A stretch of DNA of 64,000 bases from Melitaea cinxia (lineage: Eukaryota > Arthropoda > Insecta > Lepidoptera > Nymphalidae). The stretch spans positions 10,221,441 through 10,285,440 of the forward strand of contig NC_059418.1 of the NCBI RefSeq assembly GCF_905220565.1. The letters are read 5' to 3'. The translations under genes were made by a program, and so were the position numbers. Of the stretch, positions 1-11,289 are shown in pieces (the first letter of the stretch is position 1; the number at the start of each line of letters is the position of its first letter). A model generated the notes under the pieces. It saw only the letters and a list, made by a program, of their open reading frames with translations. It was not told the origin of the DNA and did not search any database.

Positions 1-505
1 TGTATTAATTATGGTTTTGTATCAGGGTTCCGTTTCTCCTACATGGTGATAGGGGACGGAATTAGAAAAATTGGGTTATTGTGGCTATTATAAACTATTA
101 GCGCTAGCTACAGCAGTAAATACACATTTACTACTGTGCTAACGCTAGCAAAGCAAGACATTCTCATAACCGACTATAAACACAATAATAAAAACCTTGC
201 CACCGCGATTTGTAACTTAATGAGTTCCATCTGTTATCAAGTAGAAATACATTCGCTTTTGTTTGATCGGCGTAGCTTTGCTCGAACCGTGAGCGCCATC
301 TACCAACAAGTTGCAACATACAGCGACCATGTCTGGGAATGTTCAGTCGTTGATTGGTCTATTACGAGTAATTAATCGTATTGTTAAGATTTAATTCCTT
401 CTATATAAAGTCAGTTATTATACTTTTAAAAGCGGGCGAACGGTCTCGTTCGTGTGCCGTTTGCACGATGATACCTTTCTCTCATTTTTGATAACATCCC
501 GCAAA
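1..505 (+). repeat. Family F hairpin-rich repeat, partial copy
   Basis: Matches blocks at about 11.3, 31.6, 43.0 and 58.1 kb. Seen in order: a stem-loop around GGGGACGGAA; a second stem with arms near AGCGCTAGC/GCTAACGC (100-150); the arm CCTTGCCACCGCGATT (about 195); GAGCGCCATCTACC (291); and a final hairpin with CGAACGGTCTCGTTCG (about 435-500). Small open frames here are by-products of the repeat. Superfamily is unknown. The CACCGCGATT arm recurs inverted downstream as ATCG(T/C)GGTG, which suggests a foldback-type non-autonomous element. Confidence 0.6.
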
Positions 506-1035
506 AGTTGAAATTAATTATTGATTTCTAATAAATAAATAATGTAACAAAGTTAAGTAATCGCGGTTTTCCATACACTTTCTACACACTTTCGATCACT
601 GGGTGACACTAGTTACTATAAATAAATAAACATGATATGTCTTGTATGAGAAACCGTTTGAATTGCAACTTTAATTTATCAATAACAACGACGCGTTAGT
701 CACAAAGTTCGTTTAAGCTTTGAGTAAAGCAAATCTAAAAATTGATCAAATTCCTCTTGAAAATTTTAACAGTGACATTTCTTCCAAAAAGTAATTTTTA
801 CGATACTCTTATGGATGAAATCTCATTTTGTTTCATTATCAGAATTGTCTTTATATAGAAATATGAAAATCCTACCATCGCGATTCAGGTTTTTTTAAGC
901 GATGATGTGGGCCATATATTAACGAGTACAATGATGCTCCTTTTGAAAATAATCAGTACCGTCACCGCGCAACACCATCAGAGACAAAAGTCGCTCTGGC
1001 TGTCTGTATGTTCTAGTTTGTATTACTTACTTTCT
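506..1035. other. AT-rich stretch, no gene seen
   Basis: No convincing open frame. A degenerate family-F motif (CCTACCATCGCGATTCAGG) lies near 870-890. Confidence 0.5.
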
Positions 1036-1990
1036 AGCTTGCTACACTTGCTTTGAAGTGAATAAAACAAAAAACGATTGAATGTACATACGAAAATATT
1101 TTGCTTTATTAAACAATATAAATCGTGTGACGATCCAGAGTTTATAACTAAAAATGAAAGTTACGCAGATCAAACACAATCAATATTGGATGTACTCGTG
1201 TGTTTCTACTTGTTACTAGATGGCACTCATCGTTGGTTGCTTATTGTGAATCGCGGTAACGAGATTTTTGTTTTTATATATAAAGTTAATTACGATCACT
1301 TCGAAAATTGAAAATCTTGGAGGGCCGCATAACGCATCGTTATTAGGCCTTCCAAATTTTCGCAAATATTTAAATTATAAATTTCAAAACAAATATTCAA
1401 CTTCGTCACACACGACACTTACAGACAGTTATCAATACTGGATCGCTGTGAGAAGACTAATAAATGAATTACACTACCAATTACAGAATGAAATGGCGAA
1501 CAAAGTTAATGCTCATTGTTTATCGTTCTAGTAATTTCAATTGTATGTTGTCTCAGAAAGTCCCATTACTCTTCTAAACACAGCTCTGTGTGACGAACAG
1601 ACAACGGAGTTTTATTAGTGTCGTTCCTTTGAAACCTTTCGGAAACGAAACTGCAAAAATAGTGTTTTTAATTTTAGCAGTTATTTAATTATGTCAGTAA
1701 CCATTATTTACATTATTTACAGTATGTATACGTTTGACAAGTCGACAGTTAGTCTATATGTACATACCTCGTAATCTTGTCAAAACAATTAATATTTAAG
1801 CACATTAAAGTTCAGTTCGATAATTGTGTTTGCTCGCTAATGAGAAAAAAAGCGACTTCAATTACATTGACTAGTAATGTAACCCAGTAATACAACGTGG
1901 GTAGACGAAAAAATAGTCAAGAAAGTAAGTGCTATCAAAAATTACTCAAAAAGTAGTAATTCAATTTAAAAAAATCACAGCGTTCCCGAT
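1036..1990. repeat. Block U, copy 1
   Basis: Same order of sequence as 5690-6420, 9200-10600 (interrupted), 41640-42120, 55500-55960 and 60520-61560. Landmarks are AAGTTACGCAGATC, TAGATGGCACTCATCG, GAATCGCGGTAACGAGA, a hairpin at 1317-1355 with core ATAACG-CAT-CGTTAT, and a right part (1836 on) resembling degenerate family A. The 77- and 87-codon open frames inside are not conserved between copies. Confidence 0.65.
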
Positions 1991-2059
1991 TTCCGAGAGC
2001 TCATAGCTGTAAAGAAATTTTTTACTAAACATCGTCGTCCGTCTGTAACAAGGCTGACA

Positions 2060-2185
2060 TCACTACATAGTATAAAACAAAGTCGCTTTCTCTGTCTCTA
2101 TGTCCCTATGTCCCTTATGCTTAAATCTTTAAAACTACGCAACGGATTTTGATGCGGTTTTTTTTTAATTAATAGAGAGAGCGTA
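2060..2185 (+). mobile_element. Helitron 5' fragment (family H1)
   Basis: Begins with TC followed by ACTACATAGTATAAAACAAA, then CAACGGATTTTGATGCGG. This is a widespread lepidopteran non-autonomous Helitron 5' end. The same family occurs on the minus strand at 2669-2923 and 22355-22490. The 3' half is missing. Confidence 0.6.
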
Positions 2186-2515
2186 GCTTTGCTCGAACCA
2201 TGAGCGCCATCTATCAACAAGTTGCAACATACAGCGAACATGTCTAGGAATGTTCAGTCGTAAATAGGTCTGTTACGGGTAATGAATCGTGGTGTTAAGA
2301 TTATATTCCTTCTAAATAAAGTCAGTTACGATACTTTGGACAGCTGGAGAACGGTCTCGTTCGTGTACCGCTTACCAGGCGGCTTCGGTCTCTCATTTTT
2401 GATAATTTCCCGCAAAAGTTGAACCTGATTACAGATTTGTAATAAATAAATAATATAACAAATGTAAGTTATAGCGGTTTCCCATACAGAACATGACGTG
2501 TTTACTTATTTGTTT
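2186..2515 (+). repeat. Family F, right half
   Basis: Carries GAGCGCCATCTATC (2202), the inverted arm AATCGTGGTGTTAAGATT, TAAAGTCAGTTACGATAC and a hairpin region with GAGAACGGTCTCGTTCG. The first half of the unit is absent, probably replaced by the Helitron fragment immediately upstream. Confidence 0.55.
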
Positions 2516-2668
2516 TATTAATTAACTCACGTTGTCAATCACGTACTTCAATCAATCAATTTTACACTATACTAGCTGAGCCCTCAAATACGTTGACCTA
2601 TTCTTAGACCTACCCGATTTTGGAGGATTATGTTACCTAACATTGTGGCACAAGAATTTTATTTATAA

Positions 2669-2923
2669 GACTACTGACCCACCTCGGCTTCGCACGGGTG
2701 CAATGCTGATAATAAATATAAAATAAATATTATATAATAAAGTTATTATGATATTAAAAAAATAATATTATATTAACGACATCACATTAGAAACCTCTAA
2801 AACTATCAGTGTTTCTCTTCTTTCTCTGGAATCACTCTATTTACTAAAGAAAACCGCATCAAAATTCGTTACGTAGTTTTAAAGATCTAAACGAAAGCGA
2901 CTTTGTTTTATACTATGTAATGA
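2669..2923 (-). mobile_element. Helitron, family H1, near full length
   Basis: On the minus strand it starts TCATTACATAGTATAAAAC, passes through GAATTTTGATGCGG and ends with GCACCCGTGCGAAGCC and then GGGTCAGTAGT. That 3' end has the stem expected of a Helitron terminus, although the canonical CTAG is altered. The centre is a diverged AT-rich stretch. It has no coding capacity. Confidence 0.6.
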
Positions 2924-3194
2924 TATATATTTAAGTTTATGACAATAATATAATACGATTAGTGAATTCTGGTGAAACAAGTGACGCTGACCGTTAATGA
3001 CGCTGAGAGTGACGTTTTATGTTTTCATTTTACAATTGTATTAATGAGTATAAGTGATTAGTGTGAGAACTTATTCCATGTAGTCAAAAGTGTGTATTGT
3101 GAATGAATTGACTTGAAGTAAGAAATGTGTCGCGTTGAGTGTTTTCTGTTGTGCTTTACGTCTGTTTAGTATGAAAATTTTAACCATAGCAATA

Positions 3195-3440
3195 ACGATT
3201 CAGACTGCAACATGCCACGGCTGGGTATAGGCCTCTTTTCCATGCAGGAGAAGGATAGTTGGCGGATATATTTCCTACTACGAGTAAAAGATCGCTTTGA
3301 GGTGTTTATGATAACAACCGGGACCAACAGCTTAACGTGCTCTCCGAGGCACGGTGAGGGGACACAGAAGGATAGACAACCAGAGTACATGGCACACTGC
3401 CCTGTGCCCCTGTCGGACAGCGGAGCCTCAGGTTTGTAGG
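3195..3440 (-). mobile_element. LINE 3' region fragment (lepidopteran RTE-like)
   Basis: Contains GGGTATAGGCCTCTTTTCCA, GATAACAACCGGGACC and GCTCTCCGAGGCACGG, a set recognisable from lepidopteran LINE/SINE 3' regions read in reverse. The middle seems shortened. Open frames on both strands here do not resemble proteins. Confidence 0.5.
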
Positions 3441-3705
3441 TCCGTTTCACCCTGTTACGGGGGACGGAACTTCAAAAATTACTGAACAATAACCTGTCGT
3501 AGTGCCATTACTAGCTGGTGCATGAAAGCGCACCAACCAGTAACTCTCAACATTGTCACCACTGACTATGTTTACTATGATAAGAATCTTGTCACCGCGA
3601 CTCAGTATTTGCAAAAAGCAATGAGCGCCATCTATCAACAAGTTGAAACTTACACAGAACTTTCAATACGTCGGACCTGTTCTTTTGTGAGACTATTTTT
3701 TTAAA
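3441..3705 (+). repeat. Family F2 repeat (variant left half)
   Basis: Begins with a CCTGTTACGGGGGACGGAAC stem, has a hairpin CTGGTGC/GCACCA (about 3518-3537), then CTTGTCACCGCGACTCAG and GAGCGCCATCTATC at 3622. Related copies are at 22500-22600, 25480-25680, 30740-30930, 46130-46330 and 49265-49440. Confidence 0.55.
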
Positions 3706-3808
3706 TTTGTATGGAAATAGGTAAGATTGCGTTTCACTTGATGTTGAATAATTGTCATCACTCATTATAATTACCGTAACAAGGAAACCTAAGTAATGAC
3801 AATTATTT

Positions 3809-3848
3809 TTAACCGACTTCGAAAAAAGGAGGAGGTTCTCAATTCGAC

Positions 3849-3883
<35 letters not shown>

Positions 3884-4434
3884 ATGTTACATCAGAACTT
3901 TTGACCGGGTAGACCGATTTCGACAAATTTTGTTTTAATCGAAAGGTGGTGTGTGCCGATTGGTCCCATTTAAATTTATTTGAGATCTAACAACTACTTT
4001 TCGAGTTATATCTAATAATGCGTTTTTACTTGACGCTTTTTTCGTCGACCTACGTTGTATTATACCGCATAACTTTCTACTGGATGTACCGATTTTGATA
4101 ATTCTTTTTTTGTTGGAAAGAAGACATCCCTAGTTTAGTACTATGATAAGGAAACCAGGATCTGATGATGGGATCCCAGAGAAATTGATGGAAATTCTTG
4201 AAAATCCGCAATAACTTTTTACTGGGTGTACCGATTTTAATAATTTTTAATTTAATCGAAAGCTGATGTTTGTCATGTGGTCATATATAAATTTTATTGA
4301 GATCTGATAACTACTTTTTGAGTAATCTTTGATAACGCGTAGTTACTTGACTATTTTTTCGTCGATATACGTTGTATTACTCGTCGATGTAATTGAAGTC
4401 GGTTTTTTTTTCGTTTGCGAGCAAACACAATTAT
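3809..4434 (+). mobile_element. Family A non-autonomous element, near full length
   Basis: Starts TTAACCGACTTC and ends GAAGTCGGTT, a T-run, then the stem GTTTGC-GA-GCAAAC and ACAATTA. So it has subterminal inverted AACCGACTTC/GAAGTCGGTT plus a 3' stem-loop. A long T-run (about 3850-3880) lies near the 5' end. There is no coding capacity and no clear TSD. Closest intact relative is 54499-55109. Architecture resembles Helentron-associated (HINE-type) elements; a hairpin MITE is the alternative. Confidence 0.65.
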
Positions 4435-5340
4435 TTTATTAAAAAATAACTTTATTCTGTACACCACATTTTACAAATCAAAAATTTATATTTAAGCTTA
4501 TTAAGGTCCGTAATTACAAAGTAATCGATTTTTAAATATAGAAACCGAAATTTAAAGTTTTTAAAATTATACTAGCGAATAATATTATTTACAACTACCC
4601 CTTTTAATATAATTAAAATCCCTTGAAGTAACCACAACTGAATGTGTAAATAACTTCAAGCAAATATATTTTAATTATATCTTGTCATTAAATGGTTTTA
4701 TTCACTTTAAGAATTTAATTTTGCAAAAAAAAATTGTTCAACGTAATATTAACTCACTGGACCACACTTTCTCAATTGACTTTTTTGGTTACATGAATGT
4801 TGTTAAAATAAATCTACTTTGACAACAACGGAAGTGCTGCCCACGCCTTCCTTAGTGTCAAGAAGGTAAAACACTGACTTTGTAATTACCTTTGTATTCT
4901 GTAAAATATGTAAAATCTTGCCACCGCGATTTAGAATTCGTATTTGATCACGAGTCCTATTTATCAACGAGTCACAACACAACGAATATTTTCTGTGCCT
5001 CCGGTGATAAATTATATAATTTGAGTCGAGTTATATTTTATTGTGATGGGTATTATCAGAGAAAAAAAAAGATTTTGTTTGGTCTACTTACGTTATTCTT
5101 TCTTCTATAGTTTCCGTTCTTGTAAAAAATAATATAATTTATGATATTTATCAATTTGCACCCTTGTCTCAGTAATCAATCACTTCAAGTATTCAACACT
5201 ATTTTTTCGTGCTTTAAGATTTAAATACGATTATATTTATTAACACATTTTTTTTTCAGTACATTTTTGTGAATACTGATGTATCTAGAGTTAAATCCTT
5301 TTGAAATTAAAACTTATGTAAACTAGTAAAAATAATCTAC
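4435..5340. repeat. AT-rich sequence with block R3
   Basis: 4435-4735 is AT-rich with nothing recognised. From about 4735 the sequence matches 26160-26620 and 57410-57960: landmarks TTACATGAATGTTGTTAAAA, CTTGCCACCGCGATTTAGAA (about 4918) and TATATAAGTCGAGTTATA-like text. The 72-codon open frame at 4892-5110 is not conserved in the other copies. Confidence 0.5.
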
Positions 5341-5379
5341 GATACACACAACATTAAAACCTTGTCACCGCGATTACTA

Positions 5380-5690
5380 ATTTGGTTAACTAAGGTCAGG
5401 CACAGCAGGAAATTTCCTGCTCAAAATATGGAGCAGCCCGACTGGGGAAGTACCTCGACCTTACAGAAGATTACAAATAAATAAAACTGTTTTCAAAGAG
5501 AGTTATGTTCCTGTGGTGAGCAAGGAGACCAGAGCTCCTGGGGGGAATTGGGGATAGGGCCGGCAATGCGATTGCAATGCTTCTGGTGTCGTCTGCAACG
5601 TCTATAAGCTACGGTAATCGCTTACCATCAGGCGAGCCGTATGCTTGTTTGTCGACCCAGTTGCATATAAGAAATAAATGATACTAGATA
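5380..5690 (+). mobile_element. Retroelement 3' end, family K
   Basis: Landmarks GGAAATTTCCTGCTC, GGAGCAGCCCGACTGGGG, AGCTACGGTAATCGCTTACC and ATCAGGCGAGCCGTATGC, ending in GCATATAAGAAATAAATG. The closing part matches a 3' end common in Lepidoptera. Further copies are at 44275-44345 (fragment), 52545-52765 and 60335-60520. No protein-coding part is present. Confidence 0.55.
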
Positions 5691-6420
5691 CTGTTATAAC
5701 AATTAACACTCGCAGTACAAAATTTCGTTTTAAATAAAGTTACGCAGATCAAGCACAGTCAATATCGGAAGTACTTGTACTATGTTTCTACTTGTTACTA
5801 GATGGCACTCATCGTTGGTTACTTATTTTGAATCGCGGTAACGAGATTTTTATTTTTATATATAAAGTTAATTACGATCAGTTCGAAAATTGAAAATCTT
5901 GGAGAGTGCATAACGCATCGTTATGCAATCTCCTTATTTTCGCAAATATTTAAATTATAAATTTCAAAACAAATATTCAAAGTCGTGATCATGATAGACG
6001 GCACTTACAGACGGTCACCAATATTGAATCGCTGTGAGAAGATTAATAATCGAATCACACTTACAATCACAGAATGAAATGGCGTACAAAGCTAATGATC
6101 AGTGTTTATCGTTATAGCTATTTCAACTATATGTAGTCTCTGAATGTCCCGTTACTCTTCTAAACACAGCTCTGTGAGATGAGCAGAGAGTGGAGTTTTA
6201 TTACTGTCGTTCCATTGAAACCTATGGGAAACGAAACTGCACAAATAGTGTTCTAATTCTAATTTCTACTACTCAGTATCCATTATTTACAATATATACA
6301 TTACTGACAGTAGGTATACATTTAACAAGTCCACAATTAGTCTCTACCGACTAATATACGGAAATCGAAACTTGTCAAAACAATTTACATTTTATCATAT
6401 TAAATCTCAGTTCGATAATT
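5690..6420. repeat. Block U, copy 2
   Basis: Same landmark order as copy 1. The hairpin at 5901-5933 is the most complete of the six: GGAGA pairs with TCTCC and TGCATAACG with CGTTATGCA around a CAT loop. Confidence 0.6.
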
Positions 6421-7018
6421 GTGTCTGCTCGCAAACAAAAAAAAAATGTTATCAACTAGATCGATAAGAAGTCCAACGTAGGTACATACGAAAAACTAGT
6501 TAAGTAAATACGCGTTATTAGATATGACTCGAATAGTACTTGTTAGATATCAATTACATTTAAATGGAACCTACAAACATTACGTCCAACACCTTTCGCT
6601 AAAAAAAAAAAACAAAAAAATCATCGAAATTAGTCCACTCGGTCAAGAGTTCTGAGGTAACATACATTAAATAATATAATTGTGTTTGCAGGCAAACGAA
6701 GAAAAACCGACTTCAATTACATTGATAAGTAATACAACGTAGGTAGACGAAAAAATAGTCAAGTAAATACGCATTATCAAAGATTACTTCAAAAGTTGTA
6801 ATCAGATTTATTTGGGTTTTCGAGGGTTTCTCTCGATTTCTCTAGGATCCCATCATCAGATCCTGGTTTTCTTATTATGGTATTTCACTTAGGATATGTC
6901 CTTTCCAAAAAAAAAGAATTATCAAATTCGGTTCATAAACGACGAAGTTATCCCCGAACATACATTATATATACGGTCGAATTGAGTAACCTCCTCCTTT
7001 TTTGAAGTCGGTTAAATA
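6420..7018 (-). mobile_element. Two nested or tandem family A copies
   Basis: An outer diverged copy (6420-6680) breaks off at GAGGTAACATACATTAAATA, where an inner, internally deleted copy begins (AATTGTGTTTGC, about 6680) and runs to CCTCCTTTTTTGAAGTCGG (about 7010). The same junction is seen at 22761, so this may be a repeated dimer structure and not chance nesting. Confidence 0.6.
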
Positions 7019-8518
7019 AAAATAAAAACAAATAATATAATATAATGTAACATAAAATAATATAAGTTAATCATGTATAAAAAGTGATGAAATAATATGA
7101 TTAACTTTCTTATTACTTTAAGCATTAAATTTCATTAAGCCCGCTTCGTAAACGGATAATATTATTGTTAGTTGAAATCTGCGTCGCTTTGCTCAATCTT
7201 AACGGTGCGACGGTTCACAACTTCACAGAACTGATTCACACAATTTGATCTTAGAACTGAAAAAGATCGTCCGATGTTTCCGTGATTTTGATACTTTGAA
7301 AAATAATATTAATTTTTTATCGTTACAGACAGAAACTGTATATTTAACTTAATATTTAATTTTTACTTGAACGTCTAGTCATTTGTATAAAAATATTGAT
7401 CTCACAAAAGAAGTTTAGATTTTATGAACGCGAAACACACATGTATGCGACTATACACAGGTACATATATCATTCAATTTATTGTGAAATGAATACTTAA
7501 GTAATCAAAAGAAAACTGAATGTTCATACAAGACAAACAACACGTATATCTGTTAAGCAGAATTACGAATGATCTTCAATCACTTTCCGTGATCTGGCTT
7601 TTACTGGTCAGTGCGACATTTACAGCACAACAATTGTAAGTATACCTCATACAATAACATCATGTATAATTTTTCATATTAGAATAGCATCATGAATATT
7701 TAATTATACCTACTTTAGCAAGAATTGAAAGTATCAAGACGATTGGTCTGAGCTACATCCACGATGGAGCGCTCTTATCGCGGCTTGTGGTATGAATTTT
7801 AATATTTAATTAAAACTTACTGTAGGGTTGAATATATACGTGTAATAACACTGTTTAGAGTAAAGAGACAAAGATCTTCTTAAATATAAGTTTCTCGAAG
7901 TGGACCATCTGTAACTGTTCAAACTGCTTTTTGTTTTTCGATTACGAATAAAGAACCGCGCTGGCAAGATTTTTGTTCTTGTATATAACGTTAAGTAGAT
8001 ATATTAATTTTGAAAAATTGATTTAAGGTCCTGCGAGTGACGCTTAAAAAATTTAACATTTACGATAAAGAAGTTGTACATATACATTAGAGAAGGTGTC
8101 TCGTTCATATTTTTAAAAACAGCAGAAACTTTGACCTTATCTAAGTCTACGGTTCTTCTATTATAAGCCATGATGAGAAATTAAAGACAAAAGCGAAATG
8201 ACATGAAATAAAGACCTTATGGACGCATTTAAAAAAAAAAAAACAATTATTGTGTCGGTAGATTCGTAATTTAATTTTAAACTACCGTCAAATAAAAATG
8301 ACAAAAAAACGGTATGAAAATGAGCTTTATGAGAACTTTTATTGAGAGCTTAAGAAATTATTCTTTATTTAATATGTATGGCACAATTTTGAGTGAATTT
8401 CCCCTACAAGACAAAGGCTAAGAAGACATTGTCATACTTCGTTCCTATTGGTGGGACGGTACACGTATTAGAATCGTTACAATATTAAATCGATTAATGA
8501 AAATTGTAAATCAAAGTA

Positions 8519-8668
8519 GAAAGGCCAATTCACTCTGGCCTTCAAGGCCAGAGTGAATAGGCTGTTATTAGGCAGGCATGCTCCACCTTCGACCGCATCG
8601 TCACTTAACATCAGGTGAGATTGTGGTCAAATGCCTGCCTATTTGTCGTAAAAAAAAAAAAAAAAAAA
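8519..8668 (+). mobile_element. LINE 3' end with poly(A), inserted in D1 copy A
   Basis: Ends CACTTAACATCAGGTGAGAT, TGCCTGCCTATTTGTCGT and an A-run (8650-8668), a familiar lepidopteran LINE 3' terminus. Copies B and C of D1 lack it, so the insertion came after, or was confined to, this copy. It contains the 31-bp palindrome listed separately. Confidence 0.6.
8528..8558. repeat. Perfect 31-bp palindrome
   Basis: Fifteen-base arms (ATTCACTCTGGCCTT and its exact complement) around a single central C at 8543. Confidence 0.85.
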
Positions 8669-8964
8669 ACCCACTTCAATTACATCGACCAGTAACACAA
8701 CGCAAGCAGACGCAGTCAACTAAATACGCTTTCTTATAATTCAAAAGTTCTTGTCAGATTTTATTTAAACAGGAACACAAGATACACGACCTTTCAATTT
8801 AAAAAAGAATCATCGAAATCGGTCAATCCAGTACAAAGTACTGGGGTGACACACAAAAAATACAATGGAATTGATAGGTTTTCCTTTTTTGAAGTCGGTT
8901 GAAAAATGTCCTGAAGTTACAAATTATTAACATTGACTTCGTTTTGCTTCTATTTGTGGTTATA

Positions 8965-9180
8965 TCTCATAGACAACCCCGTGGGCGCAGTTTGTAGTCG
9001 CCAGTCTTCCCGCTCCATCTTTCACTCGTGACAAATGTCTGTATGTGCCATTCAGGTGATTATCGTGGTTTGAATGTTTTTTTTTATTCACTATGTGTGT
9101 TTCTAGGTCTCTGACACAGGAATGCGAAGACTTAGTTATGGGGGTTTACCGACCTAGTTATATAAAATAAAATACTAGTA
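8965..9180 (+). mobile_element. tRNA-related SINE (family S1)
   Basis: Head CCCCGTGGGCGCAGTTTGTA resembles a tRNA A box; the body includes TATGTGCCATTCAGGTGATT and GGTCTCTGACACAGGAATGC, with tail ATATAAAATAAAATAC. A clear B box is not visible, so this head is decayed. Copies are at 41265-41480 and 55125-55330. Confidence 0.55.
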
Positions 9181-9711
9181 TTTTATTACAATTCTGTTAC
9201 AAAAATTAACACTCGCAGTACAAAATTTTGTCTTAAATAAAGTTACGCAGATCTAGCACAGTCAATATTGGGCGTACTCGTATGTTTCTACTTGTTACTA
9301 GATGGCACTCATCGTTGGTTGCTTATTGTGAATCGCGGTAACGAAATTTTTATTTTTATACATAAAGTTAACGATCGAATCGAAACGAATTAAACGATCA
9401 CTTCGAGAATTGAATATCTTGGAGAGCCGCATAACGCATCGTTATATGTATCTCCAAATATTCACAAATATTTAAATTATAAATTTCAAAACAAATATTC
9501 AACATAGACGACACTTACAGACGGTCACCAATACTGAATCGCTGTGAGAAGATTAATAATTGAATTAAACTTACATTTACACAATGACATGGCGTACAAA
9601 GTTAATGATCAGTGTTTATCGTTATAGCTATTTCAACTATATTTAGTCTCTAAATGTCTCATTACACTTCTAAGCACAGTTCTGTGTGACGAGCAGATAG
9701 CTTTCCATTCA

Positions 9712-10085
9712 TAAAATCAAAATCAAAAATAGCTTTATTCAAAATAGGCTCTAAGAGCACTTTCGAATCGTCATTTTACAAATCAAAACTTTAAAAATAA
9801 ATTATTATTTTTGTAAAAGTGAAGCTACCACCGATTCGGAATGTAGATTCTGCAGAGAAGAATCGGCAAGAAACTCCGCAGTTACTCTTTTGAAAATAAC
9901 ATATAAACTGTGTTTTAGTACAAAATTAGAAACATGTTGCATGAAATACAGCGTCACTAAGTCCACACATCTTTATCAACTATGTAATCCTGCACCGAGT
10001 AATAAGCTTTATCAATTAAATTTTTTTTAATAAAAACTTTAAACTTTAAATAAAAACTTTAAAAACTTTAAATACATTTTAAATT
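9712..10085 (-). mobile_element. LINE 3' UTR fragment
   Basis: On the minus strand: AGAGTAACTGCGGAGTTTCT, CATTCCGAATCGGTGGTAGC, then AATAAAGCTATTTTTGATTT and a short TTGATT-type tail (plus-strand AAAATCAAAATCAAAAATAG). This 3' UTR is common in Lepidoptera. No coding region is retained. A short related piece is at about 49142. Confidence 0.6.
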
Positions 10086-10177
10086 CATATCTTTGGGAAA
10101 CGAAACTGCACAAATAATGTTTTGAAATTTAGTAGTTATTTACGTCTGTCAGTATCCATTATATTATATCCATTATA

Positions 10178-10228
10178 GTATACATTTGAAAAGTCGCCAG
10201 ATTAACTGGCGACTTTTCAAATGTATAC
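10178..10228. repeat. Perfect hairpin, 23-bp arms, 5-nt loop
   Basis: Arms 10178-10200 and 10206-10228 are exact complements around ATTAA. Sister copies of block U near 1728 and 61031 have only the first arm followed by GTTAGTCTATATG, so the second arm arose in this copy. Confidence 0.85.
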
Positions 10229-10854
10229 ACATGCCATGTAAATACCTCGTAACCTTGTCAAAACAATTAATATTTAAGCACATTAAAGTTCAGTTCGATA
10301 ATTGTCTTTGCTCGCTAACGAGAAGAAAAGCGACTTCAATTACATTGACTAGTAATGTAACCCAGTAATACAACGTGGGTAGACGAAAAAATAGTCAAGA
10401 AAGTACGCGCTATCAAAATTACTTAAAAAGTAGTCATCCGATTTAAAAAAAATCACCACGTTTCAGATTTCCGTGAGCTCATAGCTGTAAAGGAACTTTG
10501 TTACTAAACATCTTCGTCCGTCTGTAACAAGACTGACATAAATAATAATTAAAATTAGTTTTCCTTGTAAGACGTGTGTGTATTTCTTTATTTATACCCA
10601 ACTTCCAAAACAGGAGAAGATTTTCCATTAGATTGTATTTCTTTATGTATTAAAAAAAAGAATCATCGAACTAGGTCCCATGCAGTAAAAAGTTCTCGGG
10701 TAAGACACTTAAAATACAATGGAATTGATAACCTCCTACTTTTTTGAAATTGGTTAAAAATAAAAATAAAAAGTCAATGCCCTAAGTTAACAAGCTATTA
10801 TAATTGAGTTTGTTTCGTTTTTACTTGTTTGTATATCTACTATTATAACGCACA

Positions 10855-10990
10855 TTGTGCATAGACTAGTCCGTTGGCGCAGTTTGTAGTGGTCCTTCTT
10901 ACTGCTCCACGGTTTGCGGGTTCGATTCCCGCCTGAGTCTGTTAAAAGTATTATTTGTCTTTATTTATTTATTTATATGTATATGCATTA
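10855..10990 (+). mobile_element. tRNA-derived SINE (family S2)
   Basis: Pol III-type internal promoter: A-box-like GTTGGCGCAGTTTGTAGTGG and B box GGGTTCGATTCCCGCC (about 10918). Tail runs into TTATTTATTTATTTA. Related copy at 61655-61750 and a minus-strand copy at 25005-25142. Length and the AT tail argue against a functional tRNA. Confidence 0.7.
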
Positions 10991-10997
10991 TTTCTAT

Positions 10998-10999
<2 letters not shown>

Positions 11000-11028
<29 letters not shown>
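11000..11028. repeat. (CA)n microsatellite
   Basis: About 14 uninterrupted CA dinucleotides immediately upstream of an RTE-type tail. Confidence 0.95.
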
Positions 11029-11029
<1 letters not shown>

Positions 11030-11150
11030 CAGCCTATCGAAGGCGACTGCTGGACATAGGCCTCCAGAAATTCACGTCAAAAATGGCGTGAACTCACGTG
11101 TGTTGCCCATATTCATCACGCTGAGGAGGTGATAGTGTGATGATAATGAT
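11029..11150 (-). mobile_element. RTE-type LINE 3' end fragment
   Basis: Contains GACTGCTGGACATAGGCCTC, the reverse of the RTE 3' motif, followed by AAATGGCGTGAACTCACGTG. The same text is in the complete insertion at 21690-22027. Confidence 0.6.
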
Positions 11151-11289
11151 GACGACATTTGTCTTATAACGAGTCAAAACACAGCGAATATTATCTGTGC
11201 CTCCTGCTATAAGCTATGTAAGTCGAGTTATATCAGGTTAATTGTGTGAACAGGTGAGTCTCACAAGTAGCGACTCATGTTAATTTTTA

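Larger units (their letters stand above)
7140..9200. repeat. Block D1, copy A
   Basis: Paralogous to 36228-42170 (copy B, interrupted by a DNA transposon) and 52840-56640 (copy C). Landmarks: GGTCTGAGCTACATCC (about 7745), GACCTTATCTAAGTCTACGG, GTGGGACGGTACACGTATTA (about 8451), a degenerate minus-strand family-A piece (8669-8905) and a SINE (8965-9180). About 80 bp present in copy C after AAAGGCTA (about 8421) is missing here. Inverted fragments occur at 33180-33420 and 34331-34930. No gene inside. Confidence 0.65.
9200..10760. repeat. Block U, copy 3, interrupted by a LINE 3' end
   Basis: Hairpin at 9419-9457 (TTGGAGA/TCTCCAA with the ATAACG-CAT-CGTTAT core). The block is interrupted at about 9712-10085 by a minus-strand LINE and resumes at TGGGAAACGAAACTGCACAA. 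The right part (10300-10760) is degenerate family A. Paralogous to 60520-61560. Confidence 0.6.

Noticed and set aside
10860..10945. tRNA gene
   Set aside because: A and B boxes are present but the cloverleaf arms are not maintained and an AT-rich SINE tail follows; the same holds for 25005-25142, 27440-27655, 27659-27867 and 61655-61750.
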